A stretch of 64,000 bases of DNA from Pelagibacteraceae bacterium AG-426-M19 (GTDB lineage Bacteria; Pseudomonadota; Alphaproteobacteria; Pelagibacterales; Pelagibacteraceae): contig QCNW01000003.1 of assembly GCA_003210025.1 (NCBI GenBank), forward strand, positions 80,769 through 144,768. The letters are read 5' to 3'. Below the pieces are notes generated by a model. The model had not been told where the DNA came from, made no database searches, and worked only from the letters and a program-made list of their open reading frames with translations. How positions within the stretch are numbered: position 1 is the stretch's first letter; the number at the start of each line of letters is the position of its first letter. A program made the translations under genes and the position numbers. Shown piece by piece: positions 46,650 through 55,496 of this stretch.

Positions 46650-46988
46650 ATGTTATTTTTTATTTTTAAAGTTGTAGCAGCAGGTTTAATTGTTGCATTT
46701 TCTAGTTGGTTGGCTGGTCAAAATCCTAAGCTCGCTGGATTTATTATTGCATTACCCTTGGTATCACTAATAGCGATACTGTTTTCCTATTATGAGCATA
46801 ATGATACTGAAAAAACAGTAATGTTTACAAAAAGTATATTTATTGCAGTACCAGCAAGTTATTTATTCTTTGTACCCTTCTTTTTTGCAAAATCTTTTAA
46901 TATGAATTTTTTCATAATTTATATTGCAGGTTTAATATTGCTAATCGGAGGATACTTTTTCCACAAATATATAGTTAATTTAATATAA
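46650..46988 (+). CDS. Small four-helix membrane protein (possibly DUF3147-like)
   Basis: The 112-residue protein has hydrophobic spans near 3-19, 28-46, 61-80 and 87-105, with the pattern GFIIALPLVSLIAILFSYYEHND. It resembles small bacterial membrane proteins of the DUF3147 type, though I am not sure of the family. The function is unknown. It follows the peroxiredoxin-like gene by 6 bp. Confidence 0.7.
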   Translation: MLFFIFKVVAAGLIVAFSSWLAGQNPKLAGFIIALPLVSLIAILFSYYEHNDTEKTVMFTKSIFIAVPASYLFFVPFFFAKSFNMNFFIIYIAGLILLIGGYFFHKYIVNLI

Positions 46989-47007
46989 ATAAATATATTC
47001 TAAGTAA

Positions 47008-47493
47008 GTGAAAAATATAAAATTAAGTAATGGTATTAAATTAATTAATAAAAAATTTAAAAAAAATGAATATTATCATTATTTTGATTGTCCAGATTTA
47101 TCAGTAGTAATCCCAAAATTTAGAAATAGGTACATTTTAGTTTCACAGAAGAGAATTCCTATAAATAAAAAAAATTATGAATTTCCATCTGGTATGATTG
47201 AAAAAAATGAGAAACCAATAAATTGTGCAAAAAAAGAATTAATAGAGGAGACTGGTTATACCTCTATAAAAAAATTAAATAATATATCTTTTTTTTATAC
47301 TGAGCCTGGTCGATTAAATAATAAAATTTATGGATTTTATACAGATAAATTAAAAAAAATTTCATTGCCAGAAAAAGGTATTGAAATTAATTTTTTTACA
47401 AGGTCTCAAATTTTAAACTTAATTAATAAAGGAAAATTCAATTGTGCTTCGCATATAGCAATGTTTTTTTTATCTTTAAAAATTCGTGAATAA
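47008..47493 (+). CDS. NUDIX hydrolase
   Basis: The 161-residue protein starts at GTG 47008. The Nudix box (GX5EX7REUXEEXGU) appears as GMIEKNEKPINCAKKELIEE-TG with Lys in place of Arg; the catalytic glutamates are kept. An upstream YEFPSG strand suggests the ADP-ribose/ADP-sugar pyrophosphatase branch. The true substrate is unknown. A diverged copy of its last about 45 residues lies at 48864-49004. Confidence 0.88.
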   Translation: MKNIKLSNGIKLINKKFKKNEYYHYFDCPDLSVVIPKFRNRYILVSQKRIPINKKNYEFPSGMIEKNEKPINCAKKELIEETGYTSIKKLNNISFFYTEPGRLNNKIYGFYTDKLKKISLPEKGIEINFFTRSQILNLINKGKFNCASHIAMFFLSLKIRE

Positions 47494-47511
47494 TTTAATA
47501 TAAAATAATAA

Positions 47512-47540
47512 TTTTAATAAATCTTTAACATAACTGTCAT
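47512..47540 (+). promoter_or_regulatory. Candidate PhoB-type repeats before the arsenate cassette
   Basis: Three 7-mers spaced by 4 bp read TTTTAAT, CTTTAAC and CTGTCAT at 47512, 47523 and 47534. The last equals the E. coli Pho-box half-site and the others fit a looser TNNTAAY pattern. The first 20 nt recur exactly upstream of plcP. The end lies only 21 bp from the ATG, closer than at pstS, so its function is uncertain. Confidence 0.4.
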
Positions 47541-47561
47541 AAGTATAGAGAAAGGAGTTTT

Positions 47562-47783
47562 ATGTTTTTAAAAAAATATCTCAAATGGATAAGCACGTTT
47601 TTAGTCTTAACAGGAATATTGCTTACAAATTTAAATATATATCCAATTAATATATATTTTCATGGTCTTGGTGTAGTTGGATGGACAATATCGGGTTTTT
47701 TATTAAAAGATAAGGCCATATTAACTAATTTTGGATTACAAATTCCATTATTTGTAATTGGTATTTACAAAATTATTTTTTAA
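47562..47783 (+). CDS. Small membrane protein of the arsenate cassette (possibly DUF6552)
   Basis: The 73-residue protein has two to three hydrophobic helices (LKWISTFLVLTGILLTNLNI, VVGWTISGFLL, LQIPLFVIGIY). AAAGGAG lies 5 bp upstream of the ATG, a strong site. Its stop overlaps the arsC start by 1 bp, which implies coupled translation. The function is unknown; a weak memory links it to DUF6552. Confidence 0.75.
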   Translation: MFLKKYLKWISTFLVLTGILLTNLNIYPINIYFHGLGVVGWTISGFLLKDKAILTNFGLQIPLFVIGIYKIIF

Positions 47784-48214
47784 TGAAAAATATTTTATTT
47801 GTATGCACAGGAAATTCAGCAAGAAGCATTATAGCTGAGAGTATTATTAATAACGAATACTCAAATAAATTTAATGCTTTTAGTGCTGGTAGTAATCCAT
47901 CTGGAAAAATCAATGAAGATGTTAAAAGTTTTTTAGAAAAAAATAAAAGTTATGATCTAACTAATTATAGTTCTAAAAATTTTGAAGAGTTTATAAATAA
48001 TGAAATAAAAATGGATCATGTAATAACCGTATGCAATAACGCAAATAATGAGGTATGTCCTATTTGGCCTGATAAAAACCAAATTATACATTGGGATATA
48101 GAAGATCCGGTAGCTAAACTTCAAAATGCAAATGACGAAGAAAAGCAAATAATCATTAGAAAAACTTTCAATATTATAAGTAATAAAATTAAAGATTGGC
48201 TAGATGAAAAATAA
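47783..48214 (+). CDS. arsC: Arsenate reductase, low-molecular-weight phosphatase type
   Basis: The 143-residue protein opens ILFVCTGNSARSIIAES, the CX5R P-loop of the LMW phosphatase/ArsC family. It keeps the redox cysteines in TVCNNANNEVCPIWP, which distinguish thioredoxin-coupled arsenate reductases from phosphotyrosine phosphatases. It reduces arsenate to arsenite in the cytoplasm. It overlaps the aquaporin gene by 11 bp. Confidence 0.9.
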   Translation: MKNILFVCTGNSARSIIAESIINNEYSNKFNAFSAGSNPSGKINEDVKSFLEKNKSYDLTNYSSKNFEEFINNEIKMDHVITVCNNANNEVCPIWPDKNQIIHWDIEDPVAKLQNANDEEKQIIIRKTFNIISNKIKDWLDEK

Positions 48215-48863
48215 AAATAGATATTTTCTTTCAGAGTTCATTGGAAGTTGCTTTCTGGTCATGATCATAGTTGGATCAGGTTTAATGGCAGAAAATCTAA
48301 CTAATGATATAGCAGTAATGCTAATAGCAAACACATTGGCAACCGGAGCTGGATTGTTTGTGCTAATAACAGTATTTGCTGATGTATCTGGGGCTCATTT
48401 CAATCCATTTGTAAGTATTGCTATGACAATTACAGGAAAGTTAAAAAAAAACCTTCTACCCTTTTATATTTCTGCTCAGATACTTGGATGTTTGCTAGGT
48501 GTAGCATTAGCTAATTTCTTTTTTGAACATCAGGTTTTTGAATTATCAACAAAGTCAAGGAGTGGGATTTATATTTTTACTTCTGAAATAGTTGCTACGT
48601 TGGGTCTTATTTTAATAATTTTTGGTTCAATGAGATCAGGTAAAATAGCTGTTGCTGGATCAGTAGGTTTATATATCACTGCTGGTTATTGGTTTACCTC
48701 TTCAACTTCTTTTGCAAATCCTGCTGTAACAATAGCAAGAACATTCACAGAGTCGTTTACTGGTATAAGTTATTTAAACACTCCTTATTATATAGCTGCT
48801 GAATTAATTGGCATGTTAGTTGCTGTTTATATTGCAAAAAAATTATTCTTAGAAAAAGATTGA
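48204..48863 (+). CDS. Aquaporin/aquaglyceroporin (AqpS-like)
   Basis: The 219-residue, six-helix MIP protein has two half-helix motifs: GAHFNPFVSIAM (NPF instead of NPA) and SFANPAVTIART (canonical NPA). Coupled to arsC, it most likely lets arsenite leave the cell down its gradient, as AqpS does in other alphaproteobacteria. Glycerol or water transport cannot be excluded. No arsB or ACR3 efflux pump is present in the window. Confidence 0.87.
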   Translation: MKNKNRYFLSEFIGSCFLVMIIVGSGLMAENLTNDIAVMLIANTLATGAGLFVLITVFADVSGAHFNPFVSIAMTITGKLKKNLLPFYISAQILGCLLGVALANFFFEHQVFELSTKSRSGIYIFTSEIVATLGLILIIFGSMRSGKIAVAGSVGLYITAGYWFTSSTSFANPAVTIARTFTESFTGISYLNTPYYIAAELIGMLVAVYIAKKLFLEKD

Positions 48864-49004
48864 AAAATTTCAAAGCCTGAAAAAGGAATTAAAATCCATA
48901 TAGTTTCCACTCAACAAATAATTAAATTAATTGAGAATGGTAAATTTAACAATGCATCTCATATAGGAATGTATTTGTTTTATAAAAAGAAATACGCTCA
49001 ATAA
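48864..49004 (+). pseudogene. Orphan C-terminal remnant of a NUDIX hydrolase
   Basis: Directly after the aquaporin stop, an open stretch of 46 codons reads KISKPEKGIKIHIVSTQQII, then KLIENGKFNNASHIGMYLF, and stops at 49002-49004. It aligns with the C-terminus of the NUDIX protein at 47008-47493 (KKISLPEKGIEINFFTRSQI, then NLINKGKFNCASHIAMFF). The Nudix box and start are gone, so it cannot be functional. The DNA of the two copies is clearly diverged. Confidence 0.85.
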
Positions 49005-49019
49005 TAATACCGAGCGTAT
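48992..49019 (+). terminator. Hairpin at the end of the arsenate cassette
   Basis: The perfect 8-bp arms ATACGCTC (48992-48999) and GAGCGTAT (49012-49019) enclose a 12-nt loop. A long T run is missing (only GGGGTTT follows), so termination would be weak. The remaining gap to 49154 shows no gene. Confidence 0.5.
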
Positions 49020-49154
49020 CTCAGGGGTTTAATGTTTATAGTCTAATTACAGAATAATATTACATTTGGATTAAAGATATGTTTCAGTAAAATTAAAAAT
49101 ATATTAAAGAAGAAAAATCACTAACCTGTAAGTTGTAATAAATTAAATTATATA

Positions 49155-50666
49155 TTAATTATTTGAATAAATTACTCTTGGTTCTAAAAATAATTCTCTC
49201 GCCAGAGCTTTAAATCTTTTTGTGGCTTGTTTAGAAATTATTTCTTGATGTTGTGCTGGAATTTTTAAAAATACAGAGTTGCCTCTTTTATACAATTTAA
49301 ATTCCTCTAAAAAGATAGTTGAAATAGATGTTAGTGAGTGAGCAAATCTTAAGGCTGCACCAACTTGTTTGCTAGAAAAAATTTCATTATTATTTAAAAA
49401 AGTCAAATATTCTATTTTTGGATTGTATTTAATACTGCAGTACCTCCAATAACATGAAAGAGCTATTTGAATTCTTTCTTTATGTGAAAGTCTCAATAAA
49501 GGGGTATTTAATGTTTCTTGAAAAACTAATTCTGCCTTTTGAAAAGCACCTAGTCCCCAATCCATATGACTTAAAACACAAGCTAAGTTAAGTAATTTTT
49601 CATTAAAATGTTCATTACCATCAAATACAGGTTTGATAAATTCATAATACTTTTTGTAAGTTAATCCCAAATCACCTCTTTTCTTAGAAATATATTCTAA
49701 TGATTTTTCAAAAACCTGAGAGTTATCAATATTTTTAAAGTAATCTTTCGTCAAAGATCCCTCCCTAATACCGCTTATAGAACAAATTATGTTTTTTGGA
49801 TTTGTGACTTTCATGATCTCATCTAAAATAATAGAGCTATATGGTAGATAAGGTGTTCTAGATTTAGATATATATTCAACTGTTTTTAGTTTTGCTTTAT
49901 TAAACGATGCTATTTTTTCTACAAATGATGATATAGTTTCATAATTTACTGAATACTGATGAATTATATGGACAGGATGTTTATTTTGAAACAGATGAAG
50001 TTTAAATAAAGCTCTCCATGTTCCTCCAACTAAATACAAATTTTCAAATTTTTTTTTAGATAACCATTTCTCTTCTCTCAAAAGTTGTTTTATATATTTA
50101 GAAAGGTTTCTCTTTTTTACAATTGGATTATTAAGTAGTCTTAAAACACCTAAGGGGAGAGATGTTTTATTAGTAATCAAACCATTTTCAACTCTAGCCA
50201 ATTCTAAACTTCCTCCTCCAAGATCAGCAACTAACCCATCTACATTATCAAATCCAATTTTAACACCTTCAGCTGAACAAATTGCTTCTTCGTCACCACT
50301 TAAGATTTCTATTTTTTTTTTAAAAAGGTTTTCTACGTATTCAACAAAGGGTTTTGAATCTGTTGCTTCTCTTAAAACAGCAGTTGCTATTATTTTTAAA
50401 TTAACAATTTTGGAAACATTTAAAATTTCTGAAAATCTCTTCAATACTTTTTGGGCATAATCCACACCAGATTTATGAAGTTTTCTTGACTTATCTAAAT
50501 TTTTACCAAGTTCACAAACGGCTTTTTCATTGAAAAAAGGCACACGAGATGAGTTAAAATCTTCATAGATTAACATCCTGATAGAATTGGAACCTATATC
50601 AATTACTGCTAATTTAGCAGGTTTTAATTTCAAATTTTGATTATTTTTTAAAACTTTAATTTCCAC
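49155..50666 (-). CDS. ppx: Exopolyphosphatase / pppGpp phosphohydrolase (Ppx/GppA)
   Basis: The 503-residue protein has the ASKHA-fold phosphate motifs AVIDIGSNSIRMLIYE near residue 20 and VADLGGGSLELARV near 145, and a C-terminal HD-like region. It degrades polyphosphate from the ends and may act on pppGpp. It overlaps the ppk stop by 11 bp, making a polyphosphate turnover operon. Confidence 0.94.
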   Translation of the reverse strand: MEIKVLKNNQNLKLKPAKLAVIDIGSNSIRMLIYEDFNSSRVPFFNEKAVCELGKNLDKSRKLHKSGVDYAQKVLKRFSEILNVSKIVNLKIIATAVLREATDSKPFVEYVENLFKKKIEILSGDEEAICSAEGVKIGFDNVDGLVADLGGGSLELARVENGLITNKTSLPLGVLRLLNNPIVKKRNLSKYIKQLLREEKWLSKKKFENLYLVGGTWRALFKLHLFQNKHPVHIIHQYSVNYETISSFVEKIASFNKAKLKTVEYISKSRTPYLPYSSIILDEIMKVTNPKNIICSISGIREGSLTKDYFKNIDNSQVFEKSLEYISKKRGDLGLTYKKYYEFIKPVFDGNEHFNEKLLNLACVLSHMDWGLGAFQKAELVFQETLNTPLLRLSHKERIQIALSCYWRYCSIKYNPKIEYLTFLNNNEIFSSKQVGAALRFAHSLTSISTIFLEEFKLYKRGNSVFLKIPAQHQEIISKQATKRFKALARELFLEPRVIYSNN

Positions 50667-52806
50667 TTTTAATTAATCTTAAATTTAATTTTTTTGGTTT
50701 CATTTTTAATTTAGCTTTACCTCTTCCAGATAAACTAGGATTATTCATAAAATAATCATGGGCTGAAAAAGAATCATTTTCACTATATTTAATTTTTTTA
50801 TAATTTCCACTAGCATCAAGTTCCCAACTTTGTTTTTTATCTAAATAATTAGCTAACATAATTTGATCAAGAACTTGTTCGTGGACTGTTTGGTTTTCAA
50901 TTGGAACTAGAAGTTCTACTCTTCGATTTAAATTTCTTGGCATTAAATCTGCTGATGAAATAAAAACTTTTGCATCTCTACTAGGCATTGTTTTTCCATT
51001 TGCAAAACAATAAATTCTTGAGTGTTCCAAAAATCTTCCAATCATGCTTTTAACTATTATATTTTCAGATTTATCTTTAACTCCAGGTCTTAAACAACAA
51101 ACACCTCTTACAAATAAAAATATCTTTACTCCAGCATTTGAAGCTTCGTAAAATTTATCAATTATCGCTGGATCTACCAAGGAATTCATTTTGGCCCATA
51201 TTTCACCTTTTTTACCTTTTTTGACATTTGTTATCTCGTTAGCAATACATTTGTTCAAGGTTTCCCTAAGATTAATTGGTGATATAGATATTTTATTAAG
51301 ATTTCGTGGTTTTGCATAACCAGTTACATAATTAAAAAATTTTTCCACATCAGTTGCTATTTTTTTATCAGAGCTAAATAAAGATAAGTCAGTATAAATT
51401 TTTGCATTAACTGGGTGATAATTACCAGTTCCCAGATGTATATAAGTTTGAATTTTTCCCTGCTCTTTTCTTAATATTAAAGATGATTTTGCATGTGTTT
51501 TATATTTTGCAAAACCATAAACTATTTGAATTCCTGCATTTTCTAAACTTCTTGAAAGTTGAATGTTTGCTTCTTCATCAAATCTTGCTTTGATCTCTAT
51601 TAAAGCGGTTACTGTCTTTCCATTTTCAGCTGCTGTTATTAAGGCTTTAACAATTGGAGAATCTAGCGTTGTTCTGTATAGAGTTTGTTTAATTGCTATA
51701 ACTTTTTTATCATATGCAGCTTGATTTAAAAACTCAACGACAGCATCAAATGTTTCAAAAGGGTGATGAACTATTAAATCTTTTTTTTTTATAGTATCAA
51801 AAAAATTATTATTAAACTCCTTTAATCTCTCAACCTCCCTGGGATTAAAATTTTTAAATCTTAATTTAGAATTTTTAATTTTACAAACTTGGTCTATATC
51901 TTGAATTCCAACAATGCCTTCAATTTCATAGATGTATTCAGATTTTACGTTTAACTTATTGGTTATAAACTTAATTAAGTCATTATTACTATTTTTTAAA
52001 ATTTCTAAACGTACTATGTCACCTGTTCTTCTTCTTTTTAAAGCCAATTCAAAAGATCTTACTAAATCTTCGGCCTCCTCTTGAATTTCTACATCACTAT
52101 CTCTTATAACTCTAAATAACATTTTTTTATCTAAATCATGATCAGGAAATATTTCAGAGGCAAAAAAACTTATAACATCATCTATAATTAAAAATTTTTT
52201 AAAACTTTTATTTCCATCTATTTCAATAAATCTTGATAAAGCTTTTGGAATTACTATTATTGTATTTAAAGTCCTTTTTTTATTTTTCTTATTTAATCTC
52301 ATAACTAATGCTCTTCCTTGATTTGCAATAAATGGAAAGGGATGAGCTGGGTCTATTGCTGATGGGGTTAGCAGAGGGTAAATTTCTTCATTAAAAATTT
52401 TAAATAATCTTTTTTGTTCAGTTTTACTTAAATTTTCAGGTTTAACTATACTTATATTTGCTTTTTTTAATTGAAGAATTAAATCTCTAAATATTTTATT
52501 TTGTTTATTAAGAAGATTATTTGTTTCCAAAATAACTTCACTCATTTGTTCATCAGGAGTAAGACCATCAGAACTAAGTGAATCTACATCTTGTTTGATT
52601 TGACTATATAAACCTGCAACACGAACCATGAAAAATTCATCTAAATTTGATCCAGCTATAGATAAAAATTTAATTCTTTCATAAAGAGGATTTTCAAAAT
52701 TTTGGGCCTCAAGAAGAACTCTGTCGTTGAATTTTAGCCAAGACAGCTCTCTATTTATGTATTTAGATTTTAGTGTTTCTTTATCTTGTTTTTTTAATGC
52801 AGTCAT
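50656..52806 (-). CDS. ppk: Polyphosphate kinase 1
   Basis: The 716-residue protein has the PPK1 four-domain plan. The N-terminal part reads YINRELSWLKFNDRVL, and the catalytic region has the autophosphorylated His within KYKTHAKSSLILR and a second in IHLGTGNYHPVNAKIYTDL. The C-terminal SADLMPRNLNRRVELLVP is conserved. It makes polyphosphate from ATP reversibly. It is divergent from sixA with only 13 bp between starts. Confidence 0.96.
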   Translation of the reverse strand: MTALKKQDKETLKSKYINRELSWLKFNDRVLLEAQNFENPLYERIKFLSIAGSNLDEFFMVRVAGLYSQIKQDVDSLSSDGLTPDEQMSEVILETNNLLNKQNKIFRDLILQLKKANISIVKPENLSKTEQKRLFKIFNEEIYPLLTPSAIDPAHPFPFIANQGRALVMRLNKKNKKRTLNTIIVIPKALSRFIEIDGNKSFKKFLIIDDVISFFASEIFPDHDLDKKMLFRVIRDSDVEIQEEAEDLVRSFELALKRRRTGDIVRLEILKNSNNDLIKFITNKLNVKSEYIYEIEGIVGIQDIDQVCKIKNSKLRFKNFNPREVERLKEFNNNFFDTIKKKDLIVHHPFETFDAVVEFLNQAAYDKKVIAIKQTLYRTTLDSPIVKALITAAENGKTVTALIEIKARFDEEANIQLSRSLENAGIQIVYGFAKYKTHAKSSLILRKEQGKIQTYIHLGTGNYHPVNAKIYTDLSLFSSDKKIATDVEKFFNYVTGYAKPRNLNKISISPINLRETLNKCIANEITNVKKGKKGEIWAKMNSLVDPAIIDKFYEASNAGVKIFLFVRGVCCLRPGVKDKSENIIVKSMIGRFLEHSRIYCFANGKTMPSRDAKVFISSADLMPRNLNRRVELLVPIENQTVHEQVLDQIMLANYLDKKQSWELDASGNYKKIKYSENDSFSAHDYFMNNPSLSGRGKAKLKMKPKKLNLRLIKSGN

Positions 52807-52819
52807 ATATTTAAAATTT

Positions 52820-53344
52820 ATGCTTAAATTATACGTTATGCGTCATGCAAAATCTAGCTGGGACCAACCAAATCTTGATGATCATGAAAGACCATTAAGT
52901 AAGCGTGGCGAGAAAAATGCAAAAAAGATTTGTGAATTTTTTGTTAAAAACAATTATAAGTTTGATTACATATTACTTTCATCATCAAAAAGAACAAAGA
53001 AAACCCTAAAAATTTTATTAAAAAAAATAGATAAACCAAAAAAAATTATTTCTTCAAAAAAATTATACTTATCAAGTGAAGATAAAATTATAGATATAAT
53101 AAAAAAAATACCAAAAAAATATAAATCAGTGCTTTTAATTAACCATGAACCTACTGTTAGAAATCTAATACGATCACTGACAAAAAATCACAACAACAAC
53201 CATTTTAAATTATTAAACTACAAATTTCCGACATCGGCATTTGCAAAAATTTATTTTGATTTTAATGAATGGAATAAATTAGATGGAAATGGTTTAATTA
53301 AAGAATTTACTAGACCTAAAGACCTTCAAGATTCTAAAGAATAA
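52820..53344 (+). CDS. sixA: SixA-type phosphohistidine phosphatase
   Basis: With the start at ATG 52820 the protein has 174 residues and begins MLKLYVMRHAKSSWD, the RHG motif of the histidine phosphatase superfamily with the nucleophilic His. The second catalytic His is in INHEPTVRNL. SixA removes phosphate from His of phosphotransfer proteins. Its target here is unknown. Its 3' end overlaps phoB by 19 bp, convergently. Confidence 0.88.
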   Translation: MLKLYVMRHAKSSWDQPNLDDHERPLSKRGEKNAKKICEFFVKNNYKFDYILLSSSKRTKKTLKILLKKIDKPKKIISSKKLYLSSEDKIIDIIKKIPKKYKSVLLINHEPTVRNLIRSLTKNHNNNHFKLLNYKFPTSAFAKIYFDFNEWNKLDGNGLIKEFTRPKDLQDSKE

Positions 53345-54009
53345 CCTGCTGATCTTACAGTTCTAATTAAAGGCTTAGTATTATCTATATTAATAGCCTG
53401 TCTTAATCTTCTGATATGCACATCGACAGTTCTAGTTTCAACGTAAATATTTTCTCCCCAAACATTGTTTAAGAGTTGTTCTCTTGAATATACCCTTTTT
53501 GGATTTTTGATAAAAAAATCTAATAATTTAAATTCTGTAGGTCCTAGAGATATTTCAATGTTATTTCTATAAACTCTTTTTGTTATTCTATCTATTTTTA
53601 GATCTGTAAACTCAACAACATCAACGGTGGATTGTGGTTTTGATCTTCTGAGTAAAGATTTAATTCTTGCATTAAGTTCTTTTTGACTAAATGGTTTTGT
53701 TACATAATCATCTGCACCTGTATCAAAAGCTCTTAATTTGTCCTCCTCCTCGCCTTTTGCTGTTAACATTATTACTGGTATGTCATTATGCTTTTTGTCT
53801 TTTTTTAAATTTTTACATATTTCAACGCCTGACAAATCGGGCAACATCCAATCCATTAATATTAAGTCAGGAAGCTTATCTTTAATTTGTTTAAGCGCAT
53901 CTTCACCATTTTCACAGAAACTTACTTTGTAACCCTCTTTTTCAAGGTTATACTTTAGTAGAGTAATTATAGCAGCCTCGTCCTCAGCTATAAAAATGTG
54001 AGCCGACAT
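53326..54009 (-). CDS. phoB: Phosphate regulon response regulator PhoB
   Basis: The 227-residue OmpR-family regulator has a receiver with the acidic pocket (AEDEAA), D53 in LMDWMLPDLSG and Lys in DYVTKPFS. A winged-helix domain ends in TRTVDVHIRRLRQAI and IRTVRSAGYSL. Phosphorylated by PhoR, it binds Pho boxes such as those seen at 59316 and 63073. It is the last gene of the pst operon. Confidence 0.95.
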   Translation of the reverse strand: MSAHIFIAEDEAAIITLLKYNLEKEGYKVSFCENGEDALKQIKDKLPDLILMDWMLPDLSGVEICKNLKKDKKHNDIPVIMLTAKGEEEDKLRAFDTGADDYVTKPFSQKELNARIKSLLRRSKPQSTVDVVEFTDLKIDRITKRVYRNNIEISLGPTEFKLLDFFIKNPKRVYSREQLLNNVWGENIYVETRTVDVHIRRLRQAINIDNTKPLIRTVRSAGYSLES

Positions 54010-54012
54010 ATT

Positions 54013-54720
54013 TTACTTTTCTCCAGTAACAATAGGTTCTGTGCCTTTTGGTCGATCACCCTCTAGATATTCTCCCTTAACTAAATAATATACTTGCTCA
54101 GCAATGTTGGTTGTATGATCACCTATTCTCTCTATATTTTTAGTTACAAATAATAAGTGGGTTCCATCACTTAAGTTATTTTCGTTATCTTTTAAATATC
54201 TAATCACTTCTTGCATGCATAAATTTGTTAAATCATCAATTTGTTCGTCGCTTTCCCATACATTAATTGCCATACTCGAAGATCTTTCTAAATATGCATC
54301 TAATATTGATTTCAATTGTTTTTGAGCATCCGAAGATACTCTTATAATAGCATCTATTAAATTTTTTGGTAAATTTTCATTTAACAAAAGAGTTCTTTTA
54401 GAAATATTTTTTGCTAAATCACCTATTCTCTCAAGGTCAGAAGATATCTTTAAAGCAGTGACTGTTTCTCTAAGATCTATGGCCATAGGTTGTCTTAAAG
54501 CAATTAAATTTACTACTTGCTGTTCAATTAAAGTCTCAAATTTATCAATTTTTTCATCATCTTTAATTACTGCCTCAGCATTATCACTATTTCTTGTAGT
54601 AATTGCTTGAATAGCTTTACCCAAAGCTTCTTCACAAAATCCACCCATTTTAATTATATTGCTATTTAAATTTTTAAGCTCTTCTTCGTAAGACTTTACT
54701 GTATGTGGTGCTTCGGTCAT
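54013..54720 (-). CDS. phoU: Phosphate signalling protein PhoU
   Basis: The 235-residue all-helical protein has two PhoU repeats, each with the metal-binding E/DxxxD pattern (SSDLERIGDLAKNI and TKNIERIGDHTTNIAE). It relays transporter status to PhoR and limits uptake. It overlaps the pstB stop by 1 bp and precedes phoB by 3 bp. Confidence 0.95.
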   Translation of the reverse strand: MTEAPHTVKSYEEELKNLNSNIIKMGGFCEEALGKAIQAITTRNSDNAEAVIKDDEKIDKFETLIEQQVVNLIALRQPMAIDLRETVTALKISSDLERIGDLAKNISKRTLLLNENLPKNLIDAIIRVSSDAQKQLKSILDAYLERSSSMAINVWESDEQIDDLTNLCMQEVIRYLKDNENNLSDGTHLLFVTKNIERIGDHTTNIAEQVYYLVKGEYLEGDRPKGTEPIVTGEK

Positions 54721-55496
54721 TATCCAAACCTCCCTGTGATATAATCCTGAGTTTTTTTGTTTTCTGGATTCTTAAATATTTTATCAGTAGAACCATGTTC
54801 TATCAATTCTCCAAGGTGAAAAAAACCTGTATTTTGAGAAACTCTTGCAGCTTGTGCCATTGAGTGAGTGACTATTATAATAGTATGGTCTTTTTTTAAC
54901 TCATCAATTAGTTCTTCTATTTGAGCTGTAGCAATAGGATCTAAAGCAGAACAAGGCTCGTCCATTAGAATAACTTCAGGTTTAACTGAAATTGCCCTTG
55001 CTATACATAATCTTTGTTGTTGACCACCAGACAAACCAGTACCTGGTTCATGAAGTCTATCTTTCACCTCTTCCCATAATGCTGCCTTTTTTAAGCTAGT
55101 TTCAACTATTTCATCCATTTCATTCTTTGATTGAGCCATACCATGAATTGTTGGACCATAAGAAATATTTTCATAAATAGTTTTAGGAAAAGGATTTGGT
55201 TTTTGAAAAACCATACCAATTTTTTCTCTTAATCTAACAACATCACAACTTTTATCATTGATATCAAAATCATTAATTATAATCTGCCCTTTTACTCTAC
55301 ATATATCAATAACGTCATTCATTCGGTTTAGACATCTTAAAAAAGTAGATTTACCACAACCTGAAGGCCCAATCAGTGCTGTAACTTGATTTTCTTCAAT
55401 ATCTAAATTTATATTGAATAGAGCTTGTTTTTTTCCATAGAAAACATCTACATTTTTTGAATTTATCTTTATCATCTTAACTCCATTTTTTTTCAA
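54720..55496 (-). CDS. pstB: Phosphate ABC transporter ATP-binding protein
   Basis: The 258-residue ATPase has Walker [22 protein letters not shown], specific to PstB (first residues shown), signature [10 protein letters not shown], and Walker [14 protein letters not shown]. It powers PstCA. The start shown gives [11 protein letters not shown]; the second Met (MIKINSK) is an alternative start. Confidence 0.96.
   Translation of the reverse strand: MKKNGVKMIKINSKNVDVFYGKKQALFNINLDIEENQVTALIGPSGCGKSTFLRCLNRMNDVIDICRVKGQIIINDFDINDKSCDVVRLREKIGMVFQKPNPFPKTIYENISYGPTIHGMAQSKNEMDEIVETSLKKAALWEEVKDRLHEPGTGLSGGQQQRLCIARAISVKPEVILMDEPCSALDPIATAQIEELIDELKKDHTIIIVTHSMAQAARVSQNTGFFHLGELIEHGSTDKIFKNPENKKTQDYITGRFG

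Noticed and set aside
49128..49141. Pho box near the end of ppx (CTGTAAG then TTGTAAT)
   Set aside because: The half-sites are directly adjacent without the 4-bp spacer, and no gene start lies in position for control.
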